64,000 bases of DNA from Bacillus sp. FJAT-44742 (lineage in GTDB: Bacteria > Bacillota > Bacilli > Bacillales > Marinococcaceae): the NCBI RefSeq assembly GCF_002797315.1, contig NZ_KZ454937.1, positions 27,439-91,438 of the forward strand. Direction: 5' to 3'. Below the pieces are notes generated by a model. It was not told the origin of the DNA. It worked only from the letters and a program-made list of their open reading frames with translations, and did not search any database. The translations under genes and the position numbers were made by a program. Shown in pieces: positions 32,472 to 41,318 of the stretch; the first letter of the stretch is position 1; every line of letters begins with the position of its first letter.

Positions 32472-33677
32472 GTGAAAACATTACCCGAAAACTTGTTAGA
32501 GCCCCATGTAGTCCACGATCCATACAGCTATTATGACAAATTACGAAAAGATGAACCTGTTTATTGGAATAGCCAATGGGATGGTTGGATATTAACAAGC
32601 TACGAAGATGTAAGAAGTGCTTTTCAAGATTTGAGGTTGTCAGCTGAGCGGGTAAGGCCTTCAAAAGGAATGGACACAAAAAAGCAAAATGAGATGACTT
32701 CTGTCTATGAGATCTTGTCAAATTGGATGGTTTTCAACGACCCACCAAAACATACGAGACTAAGGATGTTAATGAATAAAGCATTTACACCGAAAGCTGT
32801 CAAAAAGTTAGTCCCACAGATTGAAGATACCACGGATTTTTTATTAAAGGACATGAGAAAACATTATACTTGCAATGTATTAAGAGATTTTGCGAGCATT
32901 CTTCCGATTATCGTAATTTCGGAATTACTGGGAGTTCCTAAAGAAGACAGGGATAAAATTAAAAAATGGTCAGACGATCTTATGCTTTTAGTTTTTGGAG
33001 CAGTAGAAGTCAAGGAACGGCATGCTGTGGCAAAGCAAAGTTTATTTGAAATGGTGGATTATTTAAAAGATATTGTTGAAAAAAGGAGGCAGGATCCTAA
33101 GGATGATTTGATTACAGCTCTTGTGCAAGCTTCGGAAGATGGAAACAAATTGTCTGATGAAGAGGTAATTTCCACTTGTACTCTGCTAGTCTTTGGAGGA
33201 CATGAAACGACTACCAACTTAATCGCCAACGGATTACTGGCTCTTTACAACCATCCCGATGAGCTAGAGGCATTAAAGGAAAAGCCGGAACTTATTACGA
33301 CAGCCGTTGATGAAATTTTACGCTATGATGGGCCAAGTAAAGCCATGGTGAGAGTGGCAAAAGAAGACCTTCTTCTAAGAGATAAAGAAATAAAGGCAGG
33401 CCATAAAATTTTATTAGTGCAAGCTGCCGCGAATAGAGATCCGGATGTTTTTGACGAACCCCACAGATTAAAAATTGATCGCACGCCTAATCTACACCTT
33501 GGATTTGGCAGGGGTATTCATTACTGCTTGGGTGCTCCGCTGGCCCTGCAAGAGGGGAGAATTGCAATTTCGAAGTTCATTGAAAGCTTTCCTAACTACT
33601 CCATAGATTTGAGTGAACTCCAATGGCAGCCAACGATTATCAATAGAGGACTAAAAGAGCTAAACATTACGTTGTAG
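32472..33677 (+). CDS. Cytochrome P450 (bacterial class I type)
   Basis: This soluble P450 of about 401 residues has an I-helix oxygen-activation motif VFGGHETTTNLIANG, K-helix ExxR in DEILRYDGP, and heme loop LGFGRGIHYCLGAPLA with the axial Cys. Overall it resembles CYP107-like soil-bacterial enzymes. It receives electrons from the ferredoxin encoded 15 bases downstream. ATG 32466 directly abuts GGGGAG; GTG 32472 gives correct spacing and is preferred. The substrate is unknown; the CoA ligase and thiolase nearby suggest hydroxylation of a cyclic or terpenoid acid. Confidence 0.93.
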   Translation: MKTLPENLLEPHVVHDPYSYYDKLRKDEPVYWNSQWDGWILTSYEDVRSAFQDLRLSAERVRPSKGMDTKKQNEMTSVYEILSNWMVFNDPPKHTRLRMLMNKAFTPKAVKKLVPQIEDTTDFLLKDMRKHYTCNVLRDFASILPIIVISELLGVPKEDRDKIKKWSDDLMLLVFGAVEVKERHAVAKQSLFEMVDYLKDIVEKRRQDPKDDLITALVQASEDGNKLSDEEVISTCTLLVFGGHETTTNLIANGLLALYNHPDELEALKEKPELITTAVDEILRYDGPSKAMVRVAKEDLLLRDKEIKAGHKILLVQAAANRDPDVFDEPHRLKIDRTPNLHLGFGRGIHYCLGAPLALQEGRIAISKFIESFPNYSIDLSELQWQPTIINRGLKELNITL

Positions 33678-33691
33678 AAGGAGGGGGTTTA

Positions 33692-33916
33692 ATGAATAAG
33701 AAGGTAGAGGTCGAGGTAGACAGTTCAAAATGTGTGGGTACCATGATGTGTATGTATGAAGCAAAAGGAGTTTTCGCGTTAAGCGGCGGGAAAGCCAAAG
33801 TGAAGAGACAAGAAGCTGGTAGTATGGAGAGTAAAATGGAAGCTGCTGAAAATTGTCCTGTAAGTGCAATTAAGATAATTGATAAGGATACAAGAGAACA
33901 GATCTTTCCCACGTGA
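33692..33916 (+). CDS. [3Fe-4S]-type ferredoxin for the P450
   Basis: This 74-residue ferredoxin has the pattern C-x5-C (KCVGTMMCM) and a later CP (NCPVSAI), the three-cysteine set of [3Fe-4S] ferredoxins that serve bacterial P450s. GAAGGAGGGGG precedes the ATG, 15 bases after the P450 stop. No dedicated reductase lies in this cluster; the FNR at 44233 or another cellular reductase could supply electrons. Confidence 0.9.
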   Translation: MNKKVEVEVDSSKCVGTMMCMYEAKGVFALSGGKAKVKRQEAGSMESKMEAAENCPVSAIKIIDKDTREQIFPT

Positions 33917-34011
33917 AGGGTGAGTTAAAAAGAGAGGGTAAAGTATCTCACCGAAAAAGGCTGATCTGCTAGGATTTAGCGCACAGCCTTTACTAGTAGT
34001 TCATATCCACG

Positions 34012-34425
34012 AAAGACTTGCCCTTACGGCAAGTCTTTTTGTTAGTGAAAAGTAAAGACCATTGGAGGAGGGAGGGTTTTTATGTTCAGACGCATTACCT
34101 CAGAATATTCAGTATATTTAGAAAGACTTTCATCCCCCCTTCGGCTTCTTAATAATAAAAGACCCGATAGGCTGAACAGTGAGAAGAAAACCTGAGAAAA
34201 ACCATAGTATAGCTTGGGGAGGTCTCTGGTAATTCTCCTCCTTCTGTTCTTTCTTCTTCAACTGTAAGTTGTGGGACCTCTCTGTACTCGGTTGAATTTT
34301 CATAACAATAGCCCATACCAATGAGGTTCTGTCGCACCAAAGTACAACAAAGAAAGAGTGAATACAAAATAAACTTTTATTCCTAAGAAGATAGAAACGT
34401 TTCTTTAAACGTTGATTTATGTTGA
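34012..34425 (+). repeat. Composite repeat, copy B
   Basis: Copy B has the same 11-bp hairpin as copy A (AAAGACTTGCC / GGCAAGTCTTT, 5-base loop differing). Forty-four bases on come GGAGGAGGGAGGG, T-run and ATGTTC (34082). It ends with AATAAACTTTTATT, TAGAAACGTTTCTTTA and GTTGATTTAT at 34366-34425. Here the ATG opens a 37-codon frame (34082-34195) that copy A does not preserve, so coding is doubtful. It is followed to 34735 by sequence in which I see no gene. Confidence 0.7.
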
Positions 34426-34735
34426 TTGTTTTCTCTCTGCAGTAGGAAGCTTAATTATGATTTTGAAAGGGATGCTGATATTTTTTAGGGTTTGAAGCCA
34501 AACTGTAATAGCTAGCTTAAGACAAGGATGCATGTGATGAGCTAGAAATCTGAAGGAAGTTGACGCAAACCGAGAAGAGATGACAAATAAAAAGACAGTA
34601 AGTCAACGGAACATGAGAGGGAAGTCATTGCCCGTTTGACTTTTGGCTCCCTAAATGGGGCGGAGACAAATGGCCATATTAGAAAACGGAGAGGATAGGC
34701 AGCTCCCCCTTTCTCAATCTTGTAAAATGAGTGGT
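34426..34735. other. Gene-free stretch
   Basis: About 310 bases between repeat copy B and the end of the benE-like gene. Short open frames exist on both strands but lack ribosome binding sites and recognisable protein features. It may contain old insertion or gene debris. Confidence 0.4.
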
Positions 34736-35947
34736 TCACTCCGTCTTTCTTCTCTTAAAATCTTTACTTTCGAAAATATAAGAAATAAGTGTTCCAAAAA
34801 CAAGGCCCCAAAACGGAGCACCAATGTTTAGAAGGCTAAATCCGGAAAGTGTGATAATGAAGGAAAATAAAGCCCCCATTTGAAAATTTGAAGAGAAACT
34901 GCTCACGATGCAGTTTTTTAAGACAAACAACAAAGCTAATCCAGCTAGTAATTCTATGAACGAGATAGGGATGAACTGGACAATTTGCGTAACATACCCT
35001 GCGCTTAATCCAAATAATACCCAGAGCATCCCCATTACTATGGCCCCTTTATAACGTTCAGATATCTTTCCTGAAGATTTATCTGCAATGATTCCAGTCA
35101 TTGGACCTGCTATGCAGGCAGAGTGAGCACCAAAGAAACTATTTACAAAAGACGCTGCTCCAGACCAAACAGTTAACGCTTCTGTGGGTGGAGAATAACC
35201 GGTATTTCTCAGTATCATGATCCCTTGGGCATTTTGTATCACAATGACAGTGACAAGCAATGGGATAACCAACTCTCCTATGGTATGAAGATTAAAAGTA
35301 GGAATGATAAGTTGGGGAGCAGATATATGAAATGAAAGAGTATTGATTCTCATAGGCTGGTGAAAGGAAAGAAGCACAAAACCAACAACCAATGCCCCCA
35401 AAATAGGAGGGACGATTCTCGACACCCGGGTTAACAGCGTTAAAAGTAAAAAAGTAAAGAAAACTCCGCCGTTTATAAGAGGTAAATCTAACAGGGACAA
35501 AAAAATATTCATTCCAAAAGGTAATAATACACCGGAGACCATGCCCATCATTATGGGTGCAGGTATCATCCTGAAAAACTTTTCAGTAGATTTTGTAGCA
35601 GCAATTACGAACAAGATCAGGCTAGTGATGAGGTAGGCCCCAACAACGTCCGAGAAAGAATGGTTTAGTAAGGTTGAGCCAACTAAAACTGCTCCCGGAA
35701 TAGAAAAAGCCATGGCAATAGGCTGTTTATAGCGCACTGAAAGAAAGATGGTTGTAAGACCGCCTATTACATATATGGAAAAGACCCAGGAAGTAATGAC
35801 AGGTGAACTTAATTCTCCCACTTCAGCTGCATTTAATACAATGAGTAAAGGACCAGTGACTCCAAATAGCCAAGCCACAAACCCATTCACGCTTCCCTGG
35901 AGGGGCCAAGTAGATAAGTTGCTTTTTATTGATAGATTGCTATTCAT
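34736..35947 (-). CDS. benE: BenE-family benzoate/H+ symporter
   Basis: This 403-residue membrane protein has about 11-12 segments and matches the BenE/YdcO family. Visible blocks are AWLFGVTGPLLIVLNAAEVG, AFSIPGAVLVGSTL, MIPAPIMMGMVSGVLLPFG, and the C-terminal NSFFGAHSACIAGPMTGIIA. These carriers import benzoate with protons. It fits the benzoate-CoA ligase at 61009. ATG 35947 lies 7 bases after AAGGAAAGGGA and is preferred over 35974. It is a single gene, transcribed away from the rest of the block. Confidence 0.88.
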   Translation of the reverse strand: MNSNLSIKSNLSTWPLQGSVNGFVAWLFGVTGPLLIVLNAAEVGELSSPVITSWVFSIYVIGGLTTIFLSVRYKQPIAMAFSIPGAVLVGSTLLNHSFSDVVGAYLITSLILFVIAATKSTEKFFRMIPAPIMMGMVSGVLLPFGMNIFLSLLDLPLINGGVFFTFLLLTLLTRVSRIVPPILGALVVGFVLLSFHQPMRINTLSFHISAPQLIIPTFNLHTIGELVIPLLVTVIVIQNAQGIMILRNTGYSPPTEALTVWSGAASFVNSFFGAHSACIAGPMTGIIADKSSGKISERYKGAIVMGMLWVLFGLSAGYVTQIVQFIPISFIELLAGLALLFVLKNCIVSSFSSNFQMGALFSFIITLSGFSLLNIGAPFWGLVFGTLISYIFESKDFKRRKTE

Positions 35948-36185
35948 GTCAAATTCCCTTTCCTTGCAAGTCATCCATAGCTTTATTCTTTCTTACCTTC
36001 AGTTTCTATGTGTCATTGGAAGTAGGCAACTCTTCCGGCATTGCTTGGCATGTCCTCTCCCGAAAGAATTGACATCCCCCTCCCCGGTTTAACCCAAGAG
36101 CATCAGTGTGGGACTGCCAATTCATAGGAAGAAGATTGCACACAGATAGGCCTATCTTATAGCAAAAGCAAAAACATCATCATTT

Positions 36186-37157
36186 TTAACACCGATTAAA
36201 GTGCCAGACTCCATCTACCAATTTCTTTTTTATATTTCCTTGGTGCTCTAAATAATCCAACTGACCGATAATCTCCGACATGACTAGGGAAAATTGAGTT
36301 TCGTATGTCTTTTTATAATAAGCTTGCGCAATCTCTCTCCCTGTAGCAGCCCCGCTTTCTATAACCTCGAGAATTCTCTTTCCTTTTTGCTCGATCCTTT
36401 GTAGCCGTTTTTGAATTAAAGGTTGAGGGTTTGATATTACTGATCCATGTCCGGAGAAAACAGTCTTAATTGGCAGGCTGGAAAGTGAACGAAGAGTATC
36501 AATATTTTCAAGAAGAGAAAGTTGGCGCTTTCCCATCTCATCAGGCTCTACAAATGCATTGCTAGAAATATGCTCAATTAACACATCTCCTCCTAACAAC
36601 GTGCCGCTTTCCTGCTCCCACAACCCAATTTGGTCTGACGAATGACCTGGAAGGTGAATGATTTCAAAAGGATCTGTCTGCAAAAGGTTCAGAGGTTTGA
36701 TGTCTGTTTGGATGGCTAAGTCTTTGTTGTTTTCAATTGATTCAGTTAAGTGCTTAATTTGTTTCTCTCCTTCTTTTTGGCAATCAAACCGATCATATAA
36801 TTCTTTGAAGAAAGCTACACGTTTCCAGAGAACCTGCTCATTTCTTTTTAAGCGAGGAATGGCTGTTGGATGGGCGTATACAGGGATGCTGTAGGTTGTT
36901 ACAAGTCTATTAACCAGACCACAATGATCAATATGATGGTGGCTAAGAATTATAGTAGTAATATCTGCAGGAGAGTACCCAAGGTTATTAAGTGTTTGTA
37001 GAAGAGCTTCCCAATACTTATCACCCGGAAGACCGGCATCAAAGAGAATAATCTCTTTTTCTTTTTTTAGTAAGTAAAAATTAATAGTTCTTAACTCACT
37101 GGTTGTTGGCACACATACGGGGTGTACGACAAAACTTGAGGTATTTGTAGCACTCAT
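36186..37157 (-). CDS. MBL-fold metallohydrolase (first of two in the cluster)
   Basis: This 323-residue metallo-beta-lactamase-fold hydrolase has the metal motif SHHHIDHCG (~70), GHSSDQIGLWE, LLGGDVL and a final GHG. The C-terminal ~70 residues form a winged-helix-like extension (EVIESGAATGREIAQAYYKK), as in LACTB2/glyoxalase II-like thioesterases. A similar protein is encoded at 52161, so the two are paralogues in the same aromatic block. Possible roles are CoA-thioester or lactone hydrolysis. AGGAGGAAC precedes the ATG. Confidence 0.85.
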   Translation of the reverse strand: MSATNTSSFVVHPVCVPTTSELRTINFYLLKKEKEIILFDAGLPGDKYWEALLQTLNNLGYSPADITTIILSHHHIDHCGLVNRLVTTYSIPVYAHPTAIPRLKRNEQVLWKRVAFFKELYDRFDCQKEGEKQIKHLTESIENNKDLAIQTDIKPLNLLQTDPFEIIHLPGHSSDQIGLWEQESGTLLGGDVLIEHISSNAFVEPDEMGKRQLSLLENIDTLRSLSSLPIKTVFSGHGSVISNPQPLIQKRLQRIEQKGKRILEVIESGAATGREIAQAYYKKTYETQFSLVMSEIIGQLDYLEHQGNIKKKLVDGVWHFNRC

Positions 37158-37244
37158 ATAAATGTTCCTCCTTGTTAATCACTTGCGTAAAAATTCAGAT
37201 TTTTTTACAGTATATCGTAAAACTAGAGCGAATTCTATATTTTA

Positions 37245-37306
37245 TATAATGTTTTTAGAACGAAAGTCAAAAAAGTGTTGTTTTATTGAAAGGAGGAAGT
37301 TATGAT
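37245..37306 (+). promoter_or_regulatory. Promoter with upstream element shared with ABC importer operon
   Basis: -35 TTGTTT (37278-37283), 17-base spacer, -10 TATGAT (37301-37306). Upstream lie AACGAAAG and AAAAAAGTG, nearly identical in order and spacing to the region at 39053-39114. A weak -35 plus a conserved upstream element suggests a shared activator or repressor. Confidence 0.7.
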
Positions 37307-37526
37307 ACAACTATAATTTAAAGAAGCGAAACCGCTTTCCTTCAAAAGTGGTAGCTTGGAAAATCATATGAAAGAGAGGGAGGAAGGGAAAGACGCTTGC
37401 AGTATTCAAATTATTCTATCACTTGGTGGGTTTGTTATAGAAAAGGCAGGTGAGGACGAAAAGTAGAGGGGAACATATCATTGTCCTGAGTAATCATATT
37501 CTGGATTTTCATAGTAATATCACACT

Positions 37527-37540
37527 TGAAAACGCTTTCA
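37527..37540 (+). promoter_or_regulatory. cre site (CcpA)
   Basis: TGAAAACGCTTTCA is a perfect palindromic cre site. It lies just upstream of the Shine-Dalgarno of the AAHS carrier and predicts carbon catabolite repression. Confidence 0.75.
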
Positions 37541-37557
37541 TTAAAGGGGGAAAAACC

Positions 37558-38898
37558 TTGAGTACAATTAACATTAACAAGACTGTAGAAGAATCAAAAT
37601 TTAACCGTTTTCATGGGTTAGTTGTGTTTTGGTGTGCTCTTATTATTATCTTTGATGGGTATGACCTAGCCATTTATGGGGCGGTCGTGCCTGTATTAAT
37701 GGAAGAGTGGTCGCTCAGCTCTGTACAAGCTGGAGTTTTAGGTAGTTACGCATTAATTGGAATGATGGCAGGAGCTTTGGTCTTTTCACCACTGGCAGAT
37801 AAGTTTGGTCGAAAGAATATTATTATCCTATGTCTGTTACTATTTAGTGTTTTCACAGGACTAATAGTGTTTGCAAGCAGCCCTTTGGAGTTTGGTGTAT
37901 ACCGGTTTATAGCTGGATTGGGGCTAGGGGGAGCTTTCCCTATTACAGTCGCTTTAATGTCAGAATATTCACCCAAAAACCTTAAAAACAGACTGATTAC
38001 ACTCATGTTGTGTGGGTATTCCATTGGAGGAATCATGGCCGCCATTCTTGGAATCTTCCTTATCCCTAGGTTTGGGTGGCAGTCAATGTTTTTAGTCGGC
38101 GCTTTACCGTTACTAGCGATCCCCTTGATTTATAAGTATCTTCCAGATTCTCTGGGCTTTTTGCTGGCTAAAGACAAAAAGAAAGAAATTGGTACCATAC
38201 TTTCAAAGGTTGATCCTTCCTATAAGGTAAAGAAAACTGATAAATACGACATTGTCGTCCCAGAAAGGTCTGGAACCATATCACAATTATTTAAAAAAGG
38301 AAAAGTTTTGGGCACCTTCATGTTTTGGGTTTGTTTTTTTGTTTGTCTCCTGCTGACCTATGGGTTGAGCACCTGGCTACCCGATATGATGACAAATGCA
38401 GGATATGCCCTTCAATCCAGCTTGCTGTTTCTCCTAGTTCTTAATGTTGGAGCGATGGCCGGAGCTTTCTTTGGAGGTTGGATGTCAGATATTTGGAGTA
38501 CAAAAAAAGTAGTGCTTACTTATTTTCTCGTTTGTGCTGTCACTCTAACTGTGATGGGAATGCAGCCTCATGCCTTTTTCATGTATATTCTAGTCGCTGT
38601 AGCTGGAGCTACTACCATTGGTACGCAGATTCTCTTGTATTCTTTCGTTTCTGAGTATTATCCTATTCATTTCCGTTCCACAGGTGTTGGCTGGGCCTCT
38701 GGCATAGGAAGGCTTGGAGGGATTCTTGGACCAACATTAGGAGGAATTCTATTTTCTGTAAGCTTAACGTTTCAGCAGAATTTTATAGCCATTGCTATTC
38801 CAGCGGTAATAGGAGCCGTAGCTGTGCTCTTTATTCAAGTAAAGAAGAAATCTATTGCTGATACTTCATCGGTATCCAAAAAAAGATCGGTAGGATAA
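37558..38898 (+). CDS. AAHS-type MFS aromatic-acid/H+ symporter
   Basis: This 446-residue, 12-segment major facilitator is of the aromatic acid:H+ symporter type (BenK/PcaK/MhpT). It has the DGYDLAIYGAVVPVL motif in TM1 with the Asp needed by this family. The TM2-3 loop is PLADKFGRKN, and a central loop precedes the second half. The TTG start at 37558 is 7 bases after AAAGGGGG; an upstream GTG frame crosses the cre site. It is likely for benzoate or a hydroxybenzoate, giving a third import route in the block. Confidence 0.88.
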   Translation: MSTININKTVEESKFNRFHGLVVFWCALIIIFDGYDLAIYGAVVPVLMEEWSLSSVQAGVLGSYALIGMMAGALVFSPLADKFGRKNIIILCLLLFSVFTGLIVFASSPLEFGVYRFIAGLGLGGAFPITVALMSEYSPKNLKNRLITLMLCGYSIGGIMAAILGIFLIPRFGWQSMFLVGALPLLAIPLIYKYLPDSLGFLLAKDKKKEIGTILSKVDPSYKVKKTDKYDIVVPERSGTISQLFKKGKVLGTFMFWVCFFVCLLLTYGLSTWLPDMMTNAGYALQSSLLFLLVLNVGAMAGAFFGGWMSDIWSTKKVVLTYFLVCAVTLTVMGMQPHAFFMYILVAVAGATTIGTQILLYSFVSEYYPIHFRSTGVGWASGIGRLGGILGPTLGGILFSVSLTFQQNFIAIAIPAVIGAVAVLFIQVKKKSIADTSSVSKKRSVG

Positions 38899-38928
38899 GA
38901 GTAGCTCATGTGCAAAAAAGAAGTTGGT

Positions 38929-38960
38929 GAGAAGGGAAGACTGTTTCCCTTCTCATTTAA
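38929..38960 (+). terminator. Terminator-like hairpin
   Basis: GAGAAGGGAA and TTCCCTTCTC form a 10-bp stem with a short loop, followed by ATTTAAG. The T-run is weak, so termination may be partial. Confidence 0.6.
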
Positions 38961-39052
38961 GCATGGTTAAATGACGTCAGTAAAAAAAAGATATTGAAAA
39001 TAAAGCACATATGGAGAAAATATAGTCTTTTAGTGGTAAATGAAGAAAATAG

Positions 39053-39114
39053 TATAATGTTTTTTTAACGAAAGATAAAAAAGTGTTGTTTTTTGTTTAC
39101 GAGGAAGCTATTAT
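39053..39114 (+). promoter_or_regulatory. Promoter with shared upstream element, ABC importer operon
   Basis: -35 TTGTTT (39086-39091), 17-base spacer, -10 TATTAT (39109-39114). AACGAAAG and AAAAAAGTG lie upstream in the same order as at 37245, and matching continues outward as TATAATGTTTTT. The two promoters control different uptake systems. Confidence 0.7.
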
Positions 39115-39149
39115 ACTAGTAAGACCCATTGGAAAGGAGGAAAGACTCA

Positions 39150-39163
39150 TGTAAGCGTTTTCG
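39150..39163 (+). promoter_or_regulatory. cre-like site
   Basis: TGTAAGCGTTTTCG matches the cre consensus at 13 of 14 positions. It lies about 30 bases after the predicted transcription start of the ABC operon. Confidence 0.6.
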
Positions 39164-39204
39164 GTAAAGCGAAGAGGGAAGAAAAACAAAGGGGGAAAAA
39201 TTGA

Positions 39205-40425
39205 ATGAAGAAGATAGCATGGTTACTATTTACCATTAGTTTTCTGATTATTTTGTCTTCTTGTGGGAACAGTGCAATGCAAAGTAGCGGCTCATCGGAC
39301 GCAGAGGAATCAAACACTGATAATGAGGGAGAAGATTCGATAAGAATAGGAAGCATTCTGCCTTTTTCTGGCGTGTACTCGGCCCTTGGAAAAGACCTAT
39401 CAGATGGGATGAAATTGTATTTTGAAAGTGTAGGCTGGGAAGTGGCCGGCAGAGAAATTGAATTAATTGAAGAGGATACAGAAGCAGACCCTCAAGTGGC
39501 TCTTAGAAGAACAAGAAAATTAATGGAGCAAGACAATGTAGACATGCTTACGGGGGCAGTAAGTACCGCTGTGGCTTATGCCATTAGAAACGATGTAGAC
39601 GCAAACCAATTACCTTATTTGGCTTCCCATGCAGGTGGAGACGACTTAACAAGGAGTGAACGTAGTGATTATATTTGGAGGTCTTCCTTCTCTTCTTGGC
39701 AAATTGGTAACTCCATGGGTGAGTGGGCTTATGAAAATATTGGTGATCGTATCTACGTAGCCGCAGCTGATTACGCATTCGGCCGTGAAGTATCGGCTGC
39801 TTTTGTGGAAGCTTATACGGAGGCTGGTGGTGAGGTTGTAGGAGAAGTATATCCACCTCTTGGTAATAACGACTATGCTTCCTATTTATCAACGATTGGG
39901 AGTGCTGATGCTGACGGAGTGTACGCATTTTTTGCTGGAAGTGACGCCGTTCGATTTGTTCAGCAATTTGAGCAGTATGGATTAAAAGATGAATTTGAAC
40001 TGCTTGGCTCAGGATGGCTTGTCGCTGAAGATTTAAGGGAATCGATTGGAACAGCAGCTGAGGGAATTTATGCATCGACCTTCTGGGATTATAACCTCGA
40101 AAGCGAAGAAAACAGTAGTTTTGTAAAAGCTTATGAAGAAGCATATGACCGTAGGCCGACCATTGAAGCTTTAGAAGGGTATGATGCCGGCCGTATCATT
40201 GTAGAAACAATAGAAGCGTTGGATGGAAATGTTTCGGACCCGGATGAGGTAGTAGACGCCATGTCACAAGTAACCTTTGAAAGTCCAAGAGGGCCATTTT
40301 CATTTGACCAGGATACCCATCATGTGATCCAAAATATGTACATTACAGAGACAGTCTTGGAAGAGGATCGTACAGAAAATGAAGTGATTCATCAGATTGA
40401 TGAGGTTGTGGATCCAGGAGAATAA
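39205..40425 (+). CDS. Branched-chain-type ABC transporter substrate-binding lipoprotein
   Basis: This 406-residue lipoprotein carries the lipobox IILSSC near residue 20 and a Ser/Glu-rich linker. A type I periplasmic-binding fold of the LivJ/Peripla_BP_6 group follows: IRIGSILPFSGVYSALGKDL, EDTEADPQVALRRTRKL, LLGSGWLVAEDL. Members bind amino acids, urea, amides or aromatic acids. Here the linked aromatic genes point to an aromatic carboxylate. It is first gene of a five-gene import operon. Confidence 0.88.
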   Translation: MKKIAWLLFTISFLIILSSCGNSAMQSSGSSDAEESNTDNEGEDSIRIGSILPFSGVYSALGKDLSDGMKLYFESVGWEVAGREIELIEEDTEADPQVALRRTRKLMEQDNVDMLTGAVSTAVAYAIRNDVDANQLPYLASHAGGDDLTRSERSDYIWRSSFSSWQIGNSMGEWAYENIGDRIYVAAADYAFGREVSAAFVEAYTEAGGEVVGEVYPPLGNNDYASYLSTIGSADADGVYAFFAGSDAVRFVQQFEQYGLKDEFELLGSGWLVAEDLRESIGTAAEGIYASTFWDYNLESEENSSFVKAYEEAYDRRPTIEALEGYDAGRIIVETIEALDGNVSDPDEVVDAMSQVTFESPRGPFSFDQDTHHVIQNMYITETVLEEDRTENEVIHQIDEVVDPGE

Positions 40426-40445
40426 AATTTACGGAGGTGATGGAT

Positions 40446-41318
40446 ATGGAAGTCGTTGGTTCCCAACTGATTAATGGTATTTCTTACGGGATGCTGCTAT
40501 TTATTCTAACCTGTGGCCTTTCCCTTGTATTCGGTATTTTGGGAGTGCTCAATTTATCCCATGGCTCTTTTTATATGATTGGCGCTTATGTTGCTTACTC
40601 GGTAACCGTTACGTTTACACAAAGCTTCTGGACAGCCCTAGTAGTGGCTCCTCTCATCGTAGCAGTCATTGCGCTTGTTGTAGAAAGGACACTGCTGAGA
40701 CCTACGTACAAACTTGGGCACTTGTCCCAAGTTCTCTTAACTTTTGGTCTTGCCTATGTGTTTCACGATCTCGCTCACTTTTTTTGGGGAGCAAATGTCC
40801 TTTCCATCAGTGTTCCAGCTTTGCTGGGAGGATCGGTCTCAATTATTGGACAAACGTTTCCCCTGTACCGTCTCGTTATTATCGGCGTAGGTATCGCTAT
40901 CGCTTTCATGCTGTGGTGGGTGCAAAATAAAACCAAATGGGGAGCGATTATACGAGCAGGACTAAGCGATAGAGAAATGATCGGAGCGCTTGGTATTAAT
41001 ATAAATTTAGTATTCACTATTGTGTTTGTGAGTGGTGGGATTCTTGCTGGTTTTGGAGGCGTTGTTGCTTCTCCGATTTTAGGGATATATCCTGGCATGG
41101 AATTCCAAACATTAATATTAGCCTTGGTGGTCCTGGTTATAGGTGGCCTAGGATCAATTGCTGGAACATTTTCTGCCGCCCTTTTAGTCGGAATATTAGA
41201 AACATTCGGTCGATTTTTGTTCCCTGAACTAAGCATGTTCTTAGTCTTCGCCTTGATGGCTATTGTTCTTGTGTGGAAACCAAACGGCTTATTAGGAAAG
41301 CAGGTGGCAGCAGGATGA
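40446..41318 (+). CDS. livH: LivH-type ABC permease
   Basis: This 290-residue permease has about 8 membrane segments. It shows the family starting block INGISYGMLLFILTCGLSLV, GVLNLSHGSFYMIGAYVAY, a GGLGSIAGTF motif near the end, and the loop contacting the ATPase (AGLSDREMIGALGI). Start 40446 lies 8 bases after GGAGG; ATG 40440 and GTG 40437 are too close. The stop overlaps the start of the LivM gene (ATGA). Confidence 0.92.
   Translation: MEVVGSQLINGISYGMLLFILTCGLSLVFGILGVLNLSHGSFYMIGAYVAYSVTVTFTQSFWTALVVAPLIVAVIALVVERTLLRPTYKLGHLSQVLLTFGLAYVFHDLAHFFWGANVLSISVPALLGGSVSIIGQTFPLYRLVIIGVGIAIAFMLWWVQNKTKWGAIIRAGLSDREMIGALGININLVFTIVFVSGGILAGFGGVVASPILGIYPGMEFQTLILALVVLVIGGLGSIAGTFSAALLVGILETFGRFLFPELSMFLVFALMAIVLVWKPNGLLGKQVAAG

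Larger units (their letters stand above)
37158..37557. other. Regulatory region upstream of the AAHS carrier
   Basis: It contains the promoter block at 37245-37306 and a cre site at 37527-37540, listed separately. A weaker cre-like sequence (CGAAACCGCTTTCC) lies at about 37328-37341. The ~250-base leader has no supported gene. Confidence 0.6.

Noticed and set aside
34130-34367. Two overlapping minus-strand frames near repeat copy B
   Set aside because: No ribosome binding site, no domain, and they overlap the repeat; kept only as part of the gene-free description.
39584-40144. 186-codon minus-strand frame inside the binding-protein gene
   Set aside because: Biased His/Gln composition with no recognisable domain; it is a shadow of a well-supported lipoprotein gene.
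40775-41236. 153-codon minus-strand frame over the livH gene
   Set aside because: Shadow of a membrane protein; no start signal and no family features.
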